The position numbers were made by a program, and so were the translations under genes. Of a stretch of DNA of 64,000 nucleotides, positions 51,561 to 63,609 are shown one piece after another. Position 1 is the stretch's first letter. Every line of letters begins with the position of its first letter. The DNA lies in assembly GCA_031841125.1 (NCBI GenBank), contig CM063110.1, positions 52,117,946-52,181,945 of the forward strand, written 5' to 3'. The notes under the pieces are model-generated. The model did no database searches. It saw only the letters and a program-made list of their open reading frames with translations, and was not told the origin of the DNA. The DNA is from Acanthococcus lagerstroemiae. Lineage: Eukaryota > Arthropoda > Insecta > Hemiptera > Eriococcidae.

Positions 51561-53290
51561 AATGTGTGGTTCGCAAATGCCTCTAAGAATGACCACGGTG
51601 TAGGAATCGGAATCACGAATGCAAGATGCGCCGACAACTATTCAATGGCACTGGCGAGGGCGTCATTATCCTCCAAGCAGAGGTAATGGTCGATCACGGT
51701 GGCCATTGATAGAAGCCAGCAGAAGGGCCTTCTTAATAAGCAGATCTATATCAGCACAGACAGTCAATCGGTTATTACGGCACTATCGTCACACCAAACT
51801 ACATCCCTGGTGGTGGCGGAATTTTTTAACAAATTATACATCCTTGCTCAGGAGAACAGTGTCACCATACTATGGACACCGGGACGCTGCGGCATAAAAG
51901 GGAGCATGATCGCTGGCAAGCTAGCGAAGGCGGGCATACAAAAGGAACTGGCAGCACCCAGGCCGTGTCTTCCTGTAGTATACAGCGTCATAAAATCCAA
52001 AGTGAAGGCTTGGATAAGTAAGCAGACGGAAACGCACTGGCGGCGGGCCAATGGCAAGAAAGTCAGCGAAACACTGATAGGGGACGCCCGTAGTAAGTAC
52101 GCCAAGTTCCTTTTAGGGCTTGACAGAAAATATGCAAGGCTCATAGTCGGATTACTAACTGGTTATGGGGCCACAGAAACACGTGTGGTATAAAATAGGA
52201 GTGGTGAAAAGCGGCTCCTGTAGGTACTGTGGAGAGGAGGAAGAAACCTCGATCCATATCATGTGCCAATGTCCAGCAATAGCCGGGACAAGACGCGAAG
52301 CACTGGGACTAGAGTATCCAGTACCCAGTGAAGTCAAAAGGATAGAGCTCAGTAAAATTCTCACTTTGGCTATAAAATTGAGGCTACTGACCTGATCCTT
52401 AACAGCAACTTGAGGAATAGTGCAATGGACTGCCAAGTCTGAGCGCTCGGCGCATACAGCGCCACTACACACAAATGTAATAAATGTAATGTATTTGCAC
52501 TAGTTCCGAGTATCAAATTACTCATAATAGATATCCTCTTCACGCGTGAGAAAAAACAGTGATCTAACTTCGGGTTCAAAAAGAGAAAACAAAATGCGAG
52601 AGGTGTCGAGGGTTTTTGCTACATCAGACAGTAGGTGCGTGCACTGAATATTATCTGATAGCAAACGGTTTACGGAGGTATGGAGGGGAAGCAGTCTGGT
52701 TTCACATATGCACTGTCTCTCATTCACTATCTATCTCACTAAATGTGAGTGGGGCGTTACTACGTGTATCACTTGTTCTACAACCATCCCAAACCTGCGT
52801 AAAGAAGCTTCGCTTCAAAAAAGTTTTTGGAGAGAAGTGTTCCATATTGAACTATGTATGATCCCAGAGACGTGATTACATAGGAGAGGTGATGGTGGTT
52901 ATTGCCCCCCACCTGGAGAAAAAATAGAAATTAGAAACGCTTCACAAATGGCTATGTCTCTCAGTGTCTCAAACGAGCCAACTAGAGTCTTTTGAACAGT
53001 TTCAAGGAATCCTAAACAAGTTTGAATGAGCCTTTAAAAAGAGTCTCTAGAGAGTCTTACTGCGCTTTAAACAAGTTTTCAAAGGCTGTCTTTGGTCGGT
53101 TTTTATCACTTGGTCATTGAATAGTCGGATTTAGTCAATTTAGGTTAATTTTTGATTATGTTTAGACCCAGTAACCTAATTTACATGAGTGATGATGCCT
53201 TCAGGGCGCTGTGCTGGGAAAAAAAAAAAAGTAAGAAGAGGGATAAGAAAAATAGAAAAAAGTAGTCCGATTCATCCGTAAAAATCGGTT
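50757..53290. repeat. Tandem duplication, unit 1 (2534 bp)
   Basis: The unit runs from CTAAACCCCTAAACGCTGG to GTAAAAATCGGTT and is repeated immediately at 53291-55814 (2524 bp). I count about six substitutions and these length differences: 8 bp lost in unit 2 near 53010/55540, three single-base indels in the LINE segment and one in a G/A run. TTCT is shared at the breakpoints. From about 52500 to 53290 the unit holds no identifiable gene, only AGACTCTT-type words. Confidence 0.9.
51562..52500 (+). pseudogene. LINE RNase H/zinc-knuckle segment, copy 1 (frameshifted)
   Basis: The same segment as at 54096-55030, but broken by three single-base differences. A G is missing near 51651 (GGCACTGGCGAG versus GGCACTGGGCGAG). 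There is an extra T near 51690 (AATGGTCGATC) and an extra A near 52176 (CAGAAACACG). As a result the RNase H part is open only from 51699 to 52193 and the zinc-knuckle part continues in another frame to 52395. Confidence 0.8.
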
Positions 53291-53347
53291 CTAAACCCCT
53301 AAACGCTGGCATACTTCTTCGAACAATCTGGATTCGAAGTTTCTCCT

Positions 53348-54094
53348 CTAGTCTGTATGCAGCTCCAGTGGGACACCATAACGTGTGATCCAATCCTCTG
53401 TCAGCGTCCTGGCCACTACCTCCGCGTCCTGTGTTGGCATTGGGTATACTTCAAGCCATTCACTGAAGTAATCACCTACACACAGCACATACCAGTTTGC
53501 AGCATCTGAGAGCGGGAATGATCCTGCAATATCCAATCCAGACCCGTTCTTGATACTTCAGTATCTGCCGCTCAGGATCGATTATCAGCCCATACCGCAC
53601 CATCATATCCCAGCCAACGGTCGCGGCATCCTGAATATCGGCCACCAGAAACTCTTGCTCGAGGAACACTCCCATCAGTTGAATTTGGAGCTGAACTGTT
53701 CCGTACACTGGCACCGTTTCTTCAGTGGCCGTTCGCAGAACATACCACTTCTTCTGATCCAACTTCTTTGCTGGGACCAGCTCGTATTGAAGGATTGAGA
53801 GTGATGCCCGTGTCGACACAGAAGAGCACTGTCTTGTGTCTTCTGACCAAGTTTTCCTTTCACATAGTTATTTGAGGCATCATGCTTCAGCGTTCTCTTG
53901 ACGGCAACGATTATCTGGTCCCTTGGGAAACAACTGAGTACGCTTGGCGAGCAACACCCCAGTCTTTCCCAGCCACCTTCTGATTTCGGGGGCAGCTAAG
54001 ACGGATGTGCCCCTGTTCATTACACTGAAAGCATCGCGGTTTTCCAAACGGGCGTGGGGAAAACAGGTGGCCAAGCATTCTAGGAAAAGAGGAG
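53348..54094 (-). pseudogene. Ty3/gypsy relic, copy 2
   Basis: Near-identical to copy 1 within the duplicated unit: Gag knuckle near 54005-54045, protease 53472-53819, and integrase start 53348-53536 with the same stop after the second Asp. It is cut at 53291 by the duplication border, so the integrase part with the catalytic Glu is absent here. It starts at the same point, next to the LINE segment. Confidence 0.75.
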
Positions 54095-54097
54095 AAT

Positions 54098-54928
54098 GTG
54101 TGGTTCGCAAATGCCTCTAAGAATGACCACGGTGTAGGAATCGGAATCACGAATGCAAGATGCGCCGACAACTATTCAATGGCACTGGGCGAGGGCGTCA
54201 TTATCCTCCAAGCAGAGGTAATGGCGATCACGGTGGCCATTGATAGAAGCCAGCAGAAGGGCCTTCTTAATAAGCAGATCTATATCAGCACAGACAGTCA
54301 ATCGGTTATTACGGCACTATCGTCACACCAAACTACATCCCTGGTGGTGGCGGAATTTTTTAACAAATTATACATCCTTGCTCAGGAGAACAGTGTCACC
54401 ATACTATGGACACCGGGACGCTGCGGCATAAAAGGGAGCATGATCGCTGGCAAGCTAGCGAAGGCGGGCATACAAAAGGAACTGGCAGCACCCAGGCCGT
54501 GTCTTCCTGTAGTATACAGCGTCATAAAATCCAAAGTGAAGGCTTGGATAAGTAAGCAGACGGAAACGCACTGGCGGCGGGCCAATGGCAAGAAAGTCAG
54601 CGAAACACTGATAGGGGACGCCCGTAGTAAGTACGCCAAGTTCCTTTTAGGGCTTGACAGAAAATATGCAAGGCTCATAGTCGGATTACTAACTGGTTAT
54701 GGGGCCACAGAACACGTGTGGTATAAAATAGGAGTGGTGAAAAGCGGCTCCTGTAGGTACTGTGGAGAGGAGGAAGAAACCTCGATCCATATCATGTGCC
54801 AATGTCCAGCAATAGCCGGGACAAGACGCGAAGCACTGGGACTAGAGTATCCAGTACCCAGTGAAGTCAAAAGGATAGAGCTCAGTAAAATTCTCACTTT
54901 GGCTATAAAATTGAGGCTACTGACCTGA
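54098..54928 (+). CDS. LINE RNase H plus CCHC zinc knuckle, open copy (276 codons)
   Basis: The C-terminal end of ORF2 of an RNase H-bearing LINE (I/Loa/Outcast-like by its end). RNase H: Glu40 in LQAEVMAI and Asp66 in ISTDSQSV are two of the usual catalytic residues. The third motif reads WTPGRCGIKGSMIAGKLAKA: the expected His is Arg108 and the final Asp is missing, so activity is doubtful. A basic helical stretch follows (120-205). The C-terminus has a CCHC knuckle, Cys219, Cys222, His231 and Cys236 (CRYCGEEEETSIHIMCQC). The ATG at 54098 lies at the junction with the gypsy relic and is not a native start; RT and endonuclease are absent. The 3' UTR ends near 55030 with repeated AATGTAATA words. 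This copy is open, whereas its twin at 51562 is frameshifted. Confidence 0.7.
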   Translation: MWFANASKNDHGVGIGITNARCADNYSMALGEGVIILQAEVMAITVAIDRSQQKGLLNKQIYISTDSQSVITALSSHQTTSLVVAEFFNKLYILAQENSVTILWTPGRCGIKGSMIAGKLAKAGIQKELAAPRPCLPVVYSVIKSKVKAWISKQTETHWRRANGKKVSETLIGDARSKYAKFLLGLDRKYARLIVGLLTGYGATEHVWYKIGVVKSGSCRYCGEEEETSIHIMCQCPAIAGTRREALGLEYPVPSEVKRIELSKILTLAIKLRLLT

Positions 54929-55814
54929 TCCTTAACAGCAACTTGAGGAATAGTGCAATGGACTGCCAAGTCTGAGCGCTCGGCGCATACAGCGCCACTA
55001 CACACAAATGTAATAAATGTAATGTATTTGCACTAGTTCCGAGTATCAAATTACTCATAATAGATATCCTCTTCACGCGTGAGAAAAAACAGTGATCTAA
55101 CTTCGGGTTCAAAAAGAGAAAACAAAATGCGAGAGGTGTCGAGGGTTTTTGCTACATCAGACAGTAGGTGCGTGCACTGAATATTATCTGATAGCAAACG
55201 GTTTACGGAGGTATGGAGGGGAAGCAGTCTGGTTTCACATATGCACTGTCTCTCATTCACTCTCTATCTCACTAAATGTGAGTGGGGCGTTACTACGTGT
55301 ATCACTTGTTCTACAACCATCCCAAACCTGCGTAAAGAAGCTTCGCTTCAAAAAAGTTTTTGGAGAGAAGTGTTCCATATTGAACTATGTATGATCCCAG
55401 AGACGTGATTACATGGGAGAGGTGATGGTGGTTATTGCCCCCCACCTGGAGAAAAAATAGAAATTAGAAACGCTTCACAAATGGCTATGTCTCTCAGTGT
55501 CTCAAACGAGCCAACTAGAGTCTTTTGAACAGTTTCAAGGAATCGTTTGAATGAGCCTTTAAAAAGAGTCTCTAGAGAGTCTTACTGCGCTTTAAACAAG
55601 TTTTCAAAGGCTGTCTTTGGTCGGTTTTTATCACTTGGTCATTGAATAGTCGGATTTAGTCAATTTAGGTTAATTTTTGATTATGTTTAGACCCGGTAAC
55701 CTAATTTACATGAGTGATGATGCCTTCAGGGCGCTGTGCTGGAAAAAAAAAAAAGTAAGAAGAGGGATAAGAAAAATAGAAAAAAGTAGTCCGATTCATC
55801 CGTAAAAATCGGTT

Positions 55815-57400
55815 CTTTCGGGCGAGGGCAAAAGACGCTCATCAATGATTAACTCCGGCCTCACTTAACTTGACTCTGCACATCAATGTTACCAACAGAT
55901 TTTTTTTTTAATTCCTTAAAATTAGTCGCTATTTCCAGAAGTGCCTACTTAGACAGGTACTGACAGTCAGTATAGGCAGTTAACATTATGTATTATTGCA
56001 GCCAACTATTCATAAAAGCCTAGAGGGAAAAAGGCGTCGCTCATAATCAGCACCCAAAACACCGTCATTAAATTTAAATAGCTTCTACCAAATTACATTT
56101 TTCGAAATGAGAGTGAGAGAACTAAATTAATCTACTCAGATATTCAAGTTGTTCTTTGCTCTGAGAGATGTGGAATCGACGTGTGGTCCAAACAGCGCTA
56201 TTTTTCAACAAAATCGAATTTTCAACGATAACTGTACCTGTATGTAGAAAAGCAAAGGACACGCGAAAGATTAATTGTATCACCGCTTCGTGTATATCGC
56301 ATTTCTGCTGCAAAATCTGCCCTTCTTCGTTCGTGACCAGGAGCGAAGAAAACCGACTCGACTTACTCGGAGCTCAAAGCCTGGTTGCTAATTAAACAAA
56401 ACAAAAAAAAAAAACTATCTCATCCCCCGAAGTCATCTTCAACCTTCGAAGGTACATTCATTTATCAACGAAAAGTATTACGAAGATAAAACATCCTATC
56501 CAATTCTACTGAAATTCGGAACCCATCTTTATTAAATTCCACGCACACTCGGCCCGAACCTATAAATATAAACGATGCACTGAAGAAAGAAAAAAAAGTT
56601 TTTAAAAAGGGCACGTCTATATTTAAAAACATATTTTAACGGATTAAATTTTAACGTCGCACCGCTGCGGCGCACGTTGTCTGGAAAACTCTTAAAATTA
56701 ATAGTTCGAAAAAAAGAACTATATATTATCCAGATACTCACGTACATAATAAACTATTGTGTCAGAACCTGCATAAGACTGTATCTGGTTTATCCGAATG
56801 AAATCAGCTTCGTGCTTTTAAAGTCGGCCTACGGGAGTCCCGATTGTCGGGTCCGCACAAGCTTTTCCGCTTATATCTTGAACGGTTGCAAGTCTTGAGG
56901 AATCCCAAACAATTATGGAGAAATCTCGAAAGTTATAAACGAATTTTGAAAACTCTTAAAGGCTCTCAAGGGATCTTGAAAAGTGATGATTAAAGACTCC
57001 GAATGAATCTTGAGAAAAACTGGAAAAGAAGTGTCGTAGTAATTTTGGAACGGGTCATGAACAGTGGAAGGGGATGAGTGATGAAAGTTAGAAACCGAGT
57101 GTTCCAATCGAAATTTCAGAACAATCGCAGATAATTTCATTCCACAATGACAGAAAACTGTACGTTTTCAATGTAAGCAGCGAGAAAGGAATCAAGTAGG
57201 AATTTGAAATGTTCAAATCCTGTTACTCGGAGGACCAAGACGTTCCTTCTATCCCAAACAGGGGCTATAAGTTCAGCAACTTTTCTCTTTCTGAAGAAGT
57301 ATCGAACAACTTATCGAAATTATTTGTTTTGGCTTCACTAAATCCGAACATCTAACCCAGTGGCGTAACTAAGGGAGGAAAAGAGGGGCTGGACCTTTTT
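55815..57400. other. No gene recognised
   Basis: AT-rich. 56900-57020 has AGACTC/CTTGAAAA words like those of 37640-39570. At 57360 CAGTGGCGTAACTAAGG looks like a hAT MITE tip, but a matching end is not seen. Confidence 0.35.
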
Positions 57401-57419
57401 TCTTTCTTTCTCTACCCCT

Positions 57420-59620
57420 AACGACAGCACACGCTTCTATGTTCGCGGTTCCACTATCGTCGTCGTATCCGTCCTCATCCTCATTGCCCCCGCATCCTGG
57501 TATCACCTATCGGTATTTTTCTCGGACACGGCGACGGGCTTCCGCTGCAGAGCCGACGGTCCGATGGAGGAGCCTTCCTTACTCATGGGGAGTCCTCGTC
57601 ACTCAAGACCTGCTGCGTGAATGCTGTCCGCTGTCTCACGCGTTCGGCATCCTCCTTGGCCCGCATCACTGTGCCGGCGAGTTGGATCATCGCTGACCAG
57701 TTCTGCAGACTAGCCAGCATCACTTCAACCATCGTCTCGAGAGTGATGTGGCTGCCGACAGACGCCTCGAGCGCTGCTCTTGCGCCGTTCCACGCAGTGC
57801 AGCCAAAGATGGTATGCTGCGCATCATCGACCTCTGCTGGACAATGTGTGGATACCTTGTTCGAACGGTTAAGATAACCATTGAATTACCCATGCCTGGT
57901 GAGCGTTTGTGTAAGATGGTACGTCAGCTCACCGCGCCGCCGCAAAAGTCATGTATCGAGATCGTGTACTAGCCTCAATGTCCAGGGGCCATGGGTGGTC
58001 TCTTGAAAGCGAGCCACTTCTCTTGAACTGTTTGCCGCCGGACTTCTTTCTTAATCTTATCCTTTACTCCTTTCCTTTCTCTATCAGCTGGTAGGAGCTT
58101 CTGAAAGCGCTGATAAAGAGTAGCGCTCTCCCTAGCCAGCAGATCAATAGGAGGCATTCAAGCTAGTACAAAAGCCGCCTCATACGAGACGGTTCTACGT
58201 GCAGATTATGTGCAATGCCGTCGCCCGCTGGACCCTTCCTATGTTTTCTCTATTCTCGTGGAGTGCCACGACTGGTTCCCAATTAGGAGCCCCATCGAGA
58301 AGAACCAAGTGGATTATTGTCGAATATAGTCTTCTTCGACTCTCACTTGGCCCCCGGAGGTTCAGCATCAGCTGACGCAACGCTCTCAACGTCCACTCTG
58401 CTTTCTCTGCCGTTGTACGGAGATGCGGCTTCCAACACAGCTCGTTGTCCACCGTCATTCCCAGGTACACCATCCGGGGTTGTAGGGATACCGGTTCACC
58501 TAGTACAGCTAGGTCAAATGACTGTGGCCCACCTCCTACCTCTAAACCATTTGCCTGCATCCAACGAGGCACCATCTCGATGCTGAGTATGGACCTGCTG
58601 CAAACTTCCGGCTCCGACCTCCCCTCGAAGGGGTCATCGGCAAAGCAGATGACCTGGGCTCCTCTCGAAAGTGTGAGCCACAGGACCTTGTCAAAAGACA
58701 CGTTCGATCCTAAGACCGATCCCTGAGATACACTCGCCGAGATGATCTTCTGGATCTGGCGACCTTCTGCGTCTATAGGTATACGCGTTCGTTCTGTCTG
58801 ACAGGTAGCTCCTGATGATCGCTCGTAGGTACCCCGGGAGATCCCACGCATCCATCGCTCTCAGGATACACTACCAAGGCAGTGTATTGAAAGCGTTCCT
58901 CACATCGAGACTAACGGCTACGCATAAACCAGATTTGCTGCATACACTGTTGATGATCTTTTGCACATACAACACTGCGTCACTGGTCTACCGACCCGCT
59001 CGAAATTCATACCGGGATTTCAACAGCCCATCTTTAGAAGCGACGTGCGCTTTTACCCGTAAAGCAATAACCAGCCCCAGTAACTTGCCTATGTCATCCA
59101 GTAAACATAGGGGGCGGTACGAGGAGGACAAACCCTCCGGTTTGTTATTGCCTTTGCAAAGCAGGACCAGCCTCGCTGTCTTCCATATCGCCGGGAAATG
59201 GCTCTTTTCACGACACCTAGTGAATCAGGTACGTAGCCATGCCGGCCTCAGCGAGTGGATCAGTTCCCAGGCCAGGCTGGGTATGCCATCCGGCCGCTTT
59301 CCTTTTTCCTCTGATCCGATCCACGGTTACTCTCAGCTCATAGGCTGTGACTTCCAGTCGCGGATGCCAGTCCTGCCTGGTGAGCTCCCGCCTTGAAGGT
59401 AGCGGCGGGTGCTGGGGGACAATGGTGGCAACGATTTCCCCCAGCGTCGCGAGCGGTAGCCTGGTCATCGGGGAGGGAGACGTGAGTCACTATATGATCA
59501 TCTTATATGGGGGGGGGGGCTCGTGGGTCATCGTGCACCCTCTTGACGAGCTCGACTCACTTGTCTGCCTTCTTACTCTTTTGACGGCTGCGCGCAGTGA
59601 TCGATTCCAGATTTAGGCCA
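57420..59620 (-). mobile_element. R1-like non-LTR retrotransposon, 5'-truncated and frameshifted
   Basis: On the minus strand, from right to left, the parts are as follows. A pre-RT region with LRVTVDRIRGKRKAAGW lies near 59290-59340. RT motif A, SLDVRNAFNTLPW, lies near 58870-58910. Motif B/C lies in the frame 58851-58195. A terminal region RTVSYEAAFVLA and MPPIDLLARE lies near 58140-58190. The C-terminal knuckle region with HCPAEVDDAQHTIFGCTAW is near 57790-57850, ending at about 57560 with VMRAKEDAERVRQRTAF. These are standard for R1-group elements. At least four frameshifts or stops separate the parts. R1 elements proper insert in 28S rDNA; no rDNA is present here, so this is a relative outside that niche. 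Confidence 0.75.
58195..58851 (-). pseudogene. R1-like RT palm and thumb (218 codons)
   Basis: The open part of the element at 57420-59620. SVSQGSVLG at residues 40-48 is motif B (usually GVPQGSVLGP). CFADDPFE around 69-76 is motif C with both catalytic Asp residues. YLGMTVDNELCWKPH is the thumb motif, and LRQLMLNLRGPSESRRRLYS fits the R1/Jockey pattern. The frame stops after LHIICT, and the continuation lies in another frame. No native start exists here. Confidence 0.7.
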
Positions 59621-59629
59621 CAAAATGAA

Positions 59630-61840
59630 AATTTTATGTTCGAAAGTGGTATCAGTGTCTTGGCTTCTAAATAGTGAAATAAAGATTTTTACGTCATTGA
59701 TTTCGAAAAATTCCATAGATATTTGATCAAGTCCTTATTTCAGCCCCAAACCACTATTGAGAGTCAAACCCGAAATGACGTAGAGAATCAGTGTGTCAAA
59801 ATAGGAGGAGTCTTTCAGGTCGTTTTATTCGAATATCCCTCAGATTTGGCCTTTAGAGGTTCGAAACCTAACCTTCGCACTGAAAATTATGTTTATTTTT
59901 ACTTTTAGATTCAAAATTATTTTTAAAACACATCGGCGGGAAACCCGTTCCGGATGGAATGCAGTTCCGTAAAAAGATTGAGTTTTCTCCGGCGCCACCT
60001 TGCAGTGGGTTAGAAGACTATTTATTGAAACGAGCAAAATCTAAACTGATAGAGAAATATGACGTAAATTGAGGTTTTAGTAACACTATGGCACCAAACT
60101 ACCTTGAGTCGGATACATTTGATACAAGCGTCAACTATGTACTAAAATAATGCCTATTTCGACAGTTTTCCATTTTTTGATGAATTTAAAGAGTCCAGGG
60201 AAGAAAGGGGCTAACAACCATTTTCTATTTCTCCCTTCTTTCACTTTATTGGTGGAAATGGCTCCTTTCTTCCCTGTGCGCAAAAACTTTAAATGCGTTT
60301 TTGGCTGTGGCGGGGGCCCTGTTACCCTTATTTTTCAAGAGCTACATATTACCAACCTTGCAGTTAGCTCTTTTCTTCCCTGGGAGTCTTTTTCTTTAAG
60401 TTGCATTCTGCGACCCTTTGTGTGATTTAGTAGGAAGATTACCGGCGTAAAAAGGTTTCAGTCTTCGTAGGGAGGGGGTAAATGATCACTATAACACATA
60501 TCCTGCTATCTTATTGCTGCAATTAATGTGTTTAAATACATTCTGAAATTTGTAACCCGAGCCTCCTCTCCCGTTTCTTCGCCGGTAAATTTTGGGAATT
60601 TTCGGGTCTCAATTTCAGACCAAATCAGAAATTTGATTCAGTATTCAAGCATTCTTACTTTTGTTGGCTGAGCCGATTTCGCCCATTACAATTTCTCTCT
60701 CGACCTAGTATCCGAAGTGGAGCAAGTTCAGATTTTCTCAAAACATTCCCGTTATGTGCATTGATACTTCGGTTGTTTTGTCGAGTCAGATGAAAATTTT
60801 GCAGAATATTAGCATTCAGCGACTTCAGAAGCTTTTATTTCGATAGTTTTTCCAGCGTCGTCTCGTATGTTTAAAATTTCCGTGTTTGGATTTTGTAATC
60901 AACCATCAACTGAATGGCATATTTGCGCCCCCCCCCCTCCGAGTAAAAGTATTTTCACGCGTTTTTTTCGACGTATAATCAGAAAACAGAATAAAAAATG
61001 ATGTCGATTTGATGGCAGTGGCCTCTATCAAATGTTAATTTAGATGTTGTTTTGACGGCGGATGAACTGTCACTATGTTACAAATTGGCAAACTTGAGAT
61101 TTATAAAATCGAAGTCGATTTAACGTTGAAAAAACGTTTAAATCTAAAATAAACGTCGATCAAATTCAATTTAGATAATAAAATGGCCTCGAAATGACGG
61201 GGTCATTTTAATCTTCGCGTTGTAATGGCTTCATGACGGAATATCCACCGAATCAACTTTTGATTTTTTCTTCGCCCTGTTTTCTCACTTATTCATTTTC
61301 CGTGTTGTACTTAAAGCCATTCAGTCCATCGCCGTTCAAAACGTAAATGTCTTCTTTTCTTTTCAGTCAGACCTGTATTATTATTTATCAACATAATCAC
61401 TGTCGGGGAGAGACTTTTTGGAAACCTTTCTTGGTGACACCCGTAAACTCTAGAAGTCTAATACTTCTACAAACAATTATGCATTTTGTTAACCACCGCA
61501 GAGAACAGAGGGCAGACAACCTGAATTCATTCGGTTTCCGGAATGATACTCGTATTCGACCTGAAAAATAAAACAGCAGTCGCTTTTTGGTACGGTTCGG
61601 AATCGTGTAATTCTTGAAATAATTATAGGATTCAACGAAGAACGTATCATCGATGCAATTAAATGTGAAAAAAAGTATTTAGGCCCGTGTGCAGCCATGC
61701 GCAACTGTACAGCGAGATAGGCTACTGGAACGTAGGTACTTGTACCAAACCATAGCTCTGTCAAAGTCAAGGTCGAAACCATTTTCGGCTCTGTATGGCA
61801 AATAGGTACTCCATTCTATTCACTATTTTTAATCTTCATT
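59630..61840. other. No gene recognised
   Basis: Unassigned sequence with a G10 run at 59511-59520 and a C10 run near 60930. Short frames only. Confidence 0.35.
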
Positions 61841-62053
61841 TCAACGAAGATGGTTCGTTGGCTGTAAAACTGTGGGAGGGTTGTCGAGGATGAAGGTAGA
61901 TGTATGGTCGCTTGCCCCGGACCCAGCCTTTCTCGGTTTGGAGAAAATATATGTGACTTCACCCTCTGGCGATGCGGTGACTTCTTCGTGACCGAACAGC
62001 TTCGTCAACGTTCGCTTGATATTGGCTCGAGGTTTCGTTTTCATCGGCACCAT
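61841..62053 (-). other. Coding-like small frame, unrecognised
   Basis: A 70-codon frame, MVPMKTKPRANIKRTLTKLF followed by GHEEVTASPEGEVTYIFSK and ending PPTVLQPTNHLR. It is basic at the start and more GC-rich at third positions than its surroundings, so it looks more like real protein-coding sequence than most frames here. I know no family for it. It may be part of a host exon or of a Gag-like protein. No splice sites or upstream exon can be confirmed. Confidence 0.2.
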
Positions 62054-62440
62054 AGCCGGTTTTAAGAAGGGATCTAGAAATACCCCCTCCCCTGTCAGTC
62101 CAAAATAAACATTTTACATGTAAATATTCTCCGAATCATGGAAAAATTTTGCTCACGTTGCTAGTAGTGTGTGTTTTAAAATCACAACTCCATGAAATCC
62201 ACCCCCGTAGAAGAATTCTAGGGATCTCCTCACTTCACACTTCGCTTGTATGAAAAGAAATGAAGAAACAGGAGTGCTGTTAGAACCATTTCTTGAGAAC
62301 GAAAAAACTCACTTCTATTATAGGGGGCAGTACTTTTCTCTTAAATAGAAAAGCTGTAACGTAAGAGCAGAACTGCCGATCAAGTGAGGTACATTGTCCC
62401 TTTTCCTTCTAAATTTCAGTAGCTCTGATATGGGCTCCCG

Positions 62441-62630
62441 ATGCGCAATCAGTTACCCTAGTTACCCATTTGCAACTTTCAGTTACCCTCAGATTACCCA
62501 GAAACCCGTCAGTTACCCTTGGTTCCCCTTTAGTTACCCGTGGAAAAGTTACCCATGTGCAATCCTCAGGTACCCCAGAAACCCGTTAGTTATCCTTGGT
62601 TCCCCTTTAATTACCTGGGTAACTGACGGG
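62441..62630 (+). repeat. Tandem GTTACCC repeats with inverted end
   Basis: CAGTTACCC words recur, and a longer phrase (GTTACCCATTTGCAA ... CAGAAACCCGTCAGTTACCC, then TTGGTTCCCCTTTAGTTACC) is repeated about 85-95 bp later with changes. It ends with GGGTAACTGACGGG, an inverted copy. The frame 62394-62690 gives a Ser-Tyr-Pro repeat that merely reads these words. Confidence 0.6.
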
Positions 62631-62699
62631 ATTTTGCGCATCGGACTAGTATATTGGGTGCACCAGACAGTAAGATCGTTAATATGTTGATGCTCATGG

Positions 62700-63600
62700 G
62701 GAGGGTGGCTCTTCACACGTACAGAGTATCACAGTACACTTGCATAACATATCAAGTCCAGTGTATGTTCGTTCTCGGCTCGTTTGTTCGGGGTGAGTTT
62801 TCTACTTTTCAGTCCCCTGGAAGATTTGCAGTTCGCATGCCTGGTATATGATACCCCGTTATATGATTGTACAGTATTTTCGAATTCTCTGCTACAGAGA
62901 TAGCACTTTGGTTCTTGATTGTCAAAAATAACAACGACGGGTAACCAATAAACCACCCTTCGTTAGAGTAAATCTGAATCCGCTGCCATTTAGTCCTCTA
63001 CTCTTCCAATACGGTCAAGCGGGCAACGATAAGTGACTTGAAAGTTCATTTCCTCGAGTGATAATAGGTATAGAGACCACTTTTTGACATGCCGACGTTA
63101 CAATCCGTACGTCTGGAAGTCAATGCTGGAGAAGGAAGAGAACTGCCCGCGTGTCACGACCACAACGTCGTTTTCGTAAACTTAATTTAAATAATAATAA
63201 GCGAACGAGCAACGACGAACAGGAACACTGAAACGGCCGGGGCTGTGCGCGGTAATTACAGCTCAACCAACGGTCTTATATAACGGTCTAATTGTTGTCC
63301 TGACATATGTTCTCGCGGTGGCTAGTTCAACCGAAATCGCCCTCTAATGGTTTCGTAAATGCTGAAATTTTCAGCTAATACGCCCCTGGTGTAATATTGC
63401 GTTTTCCAGTCCATCGCCTCGAGCTTGCATAACCGAGTGGCCGGAACTGCCGGCTTGTTGATGGGTTCCGAAATTTGCCGAGTTATCGAAGAAAGGGTGA
63501 CTTATTGAAGCTGTAGATGTAATTTCGGCACATAGACTTCATTTCAAACACTCTTGACTAGAGAGACCGATAACTCGTTCGCGAATCGTTATAATCAAAG
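62700..63600. other. No gene recognised
   Basis: Mixed sequence with no coding or transposon signal that I can name. Confidence 0.35.
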
Positions 63601-63609
63601 AGTTCTGTG

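Larger units (their letters stand above)
53291..55814. repeat. Tandem duplication, unit 2 (2524 bp)
   Basis: Second copy of the unit at 50757-53290, in the same orientation with no spacer. It ends at GTAAAAATCGGTT before TTCGGGCGAGGG. The near identity points to a recent event, or to two haplotypes or mis-joined reads placed side by side by the assembler. Confidence 0.9.

Noticed and set aside
50938..51637. Intact gag-pol gene
   Set aside because: Frameshifts, a stop in integrase and loss of RT and RNase H show that this is a relic.
57420..59620. True 28S-specific R1 element
   Set aside because: No rDNA sequence flanks it in this window.
62394..62690. Ser-Tyr-Pro repeat protein
   Set aside because: The peptide repeat is just the translation of the GTTACCC tandem repeat.
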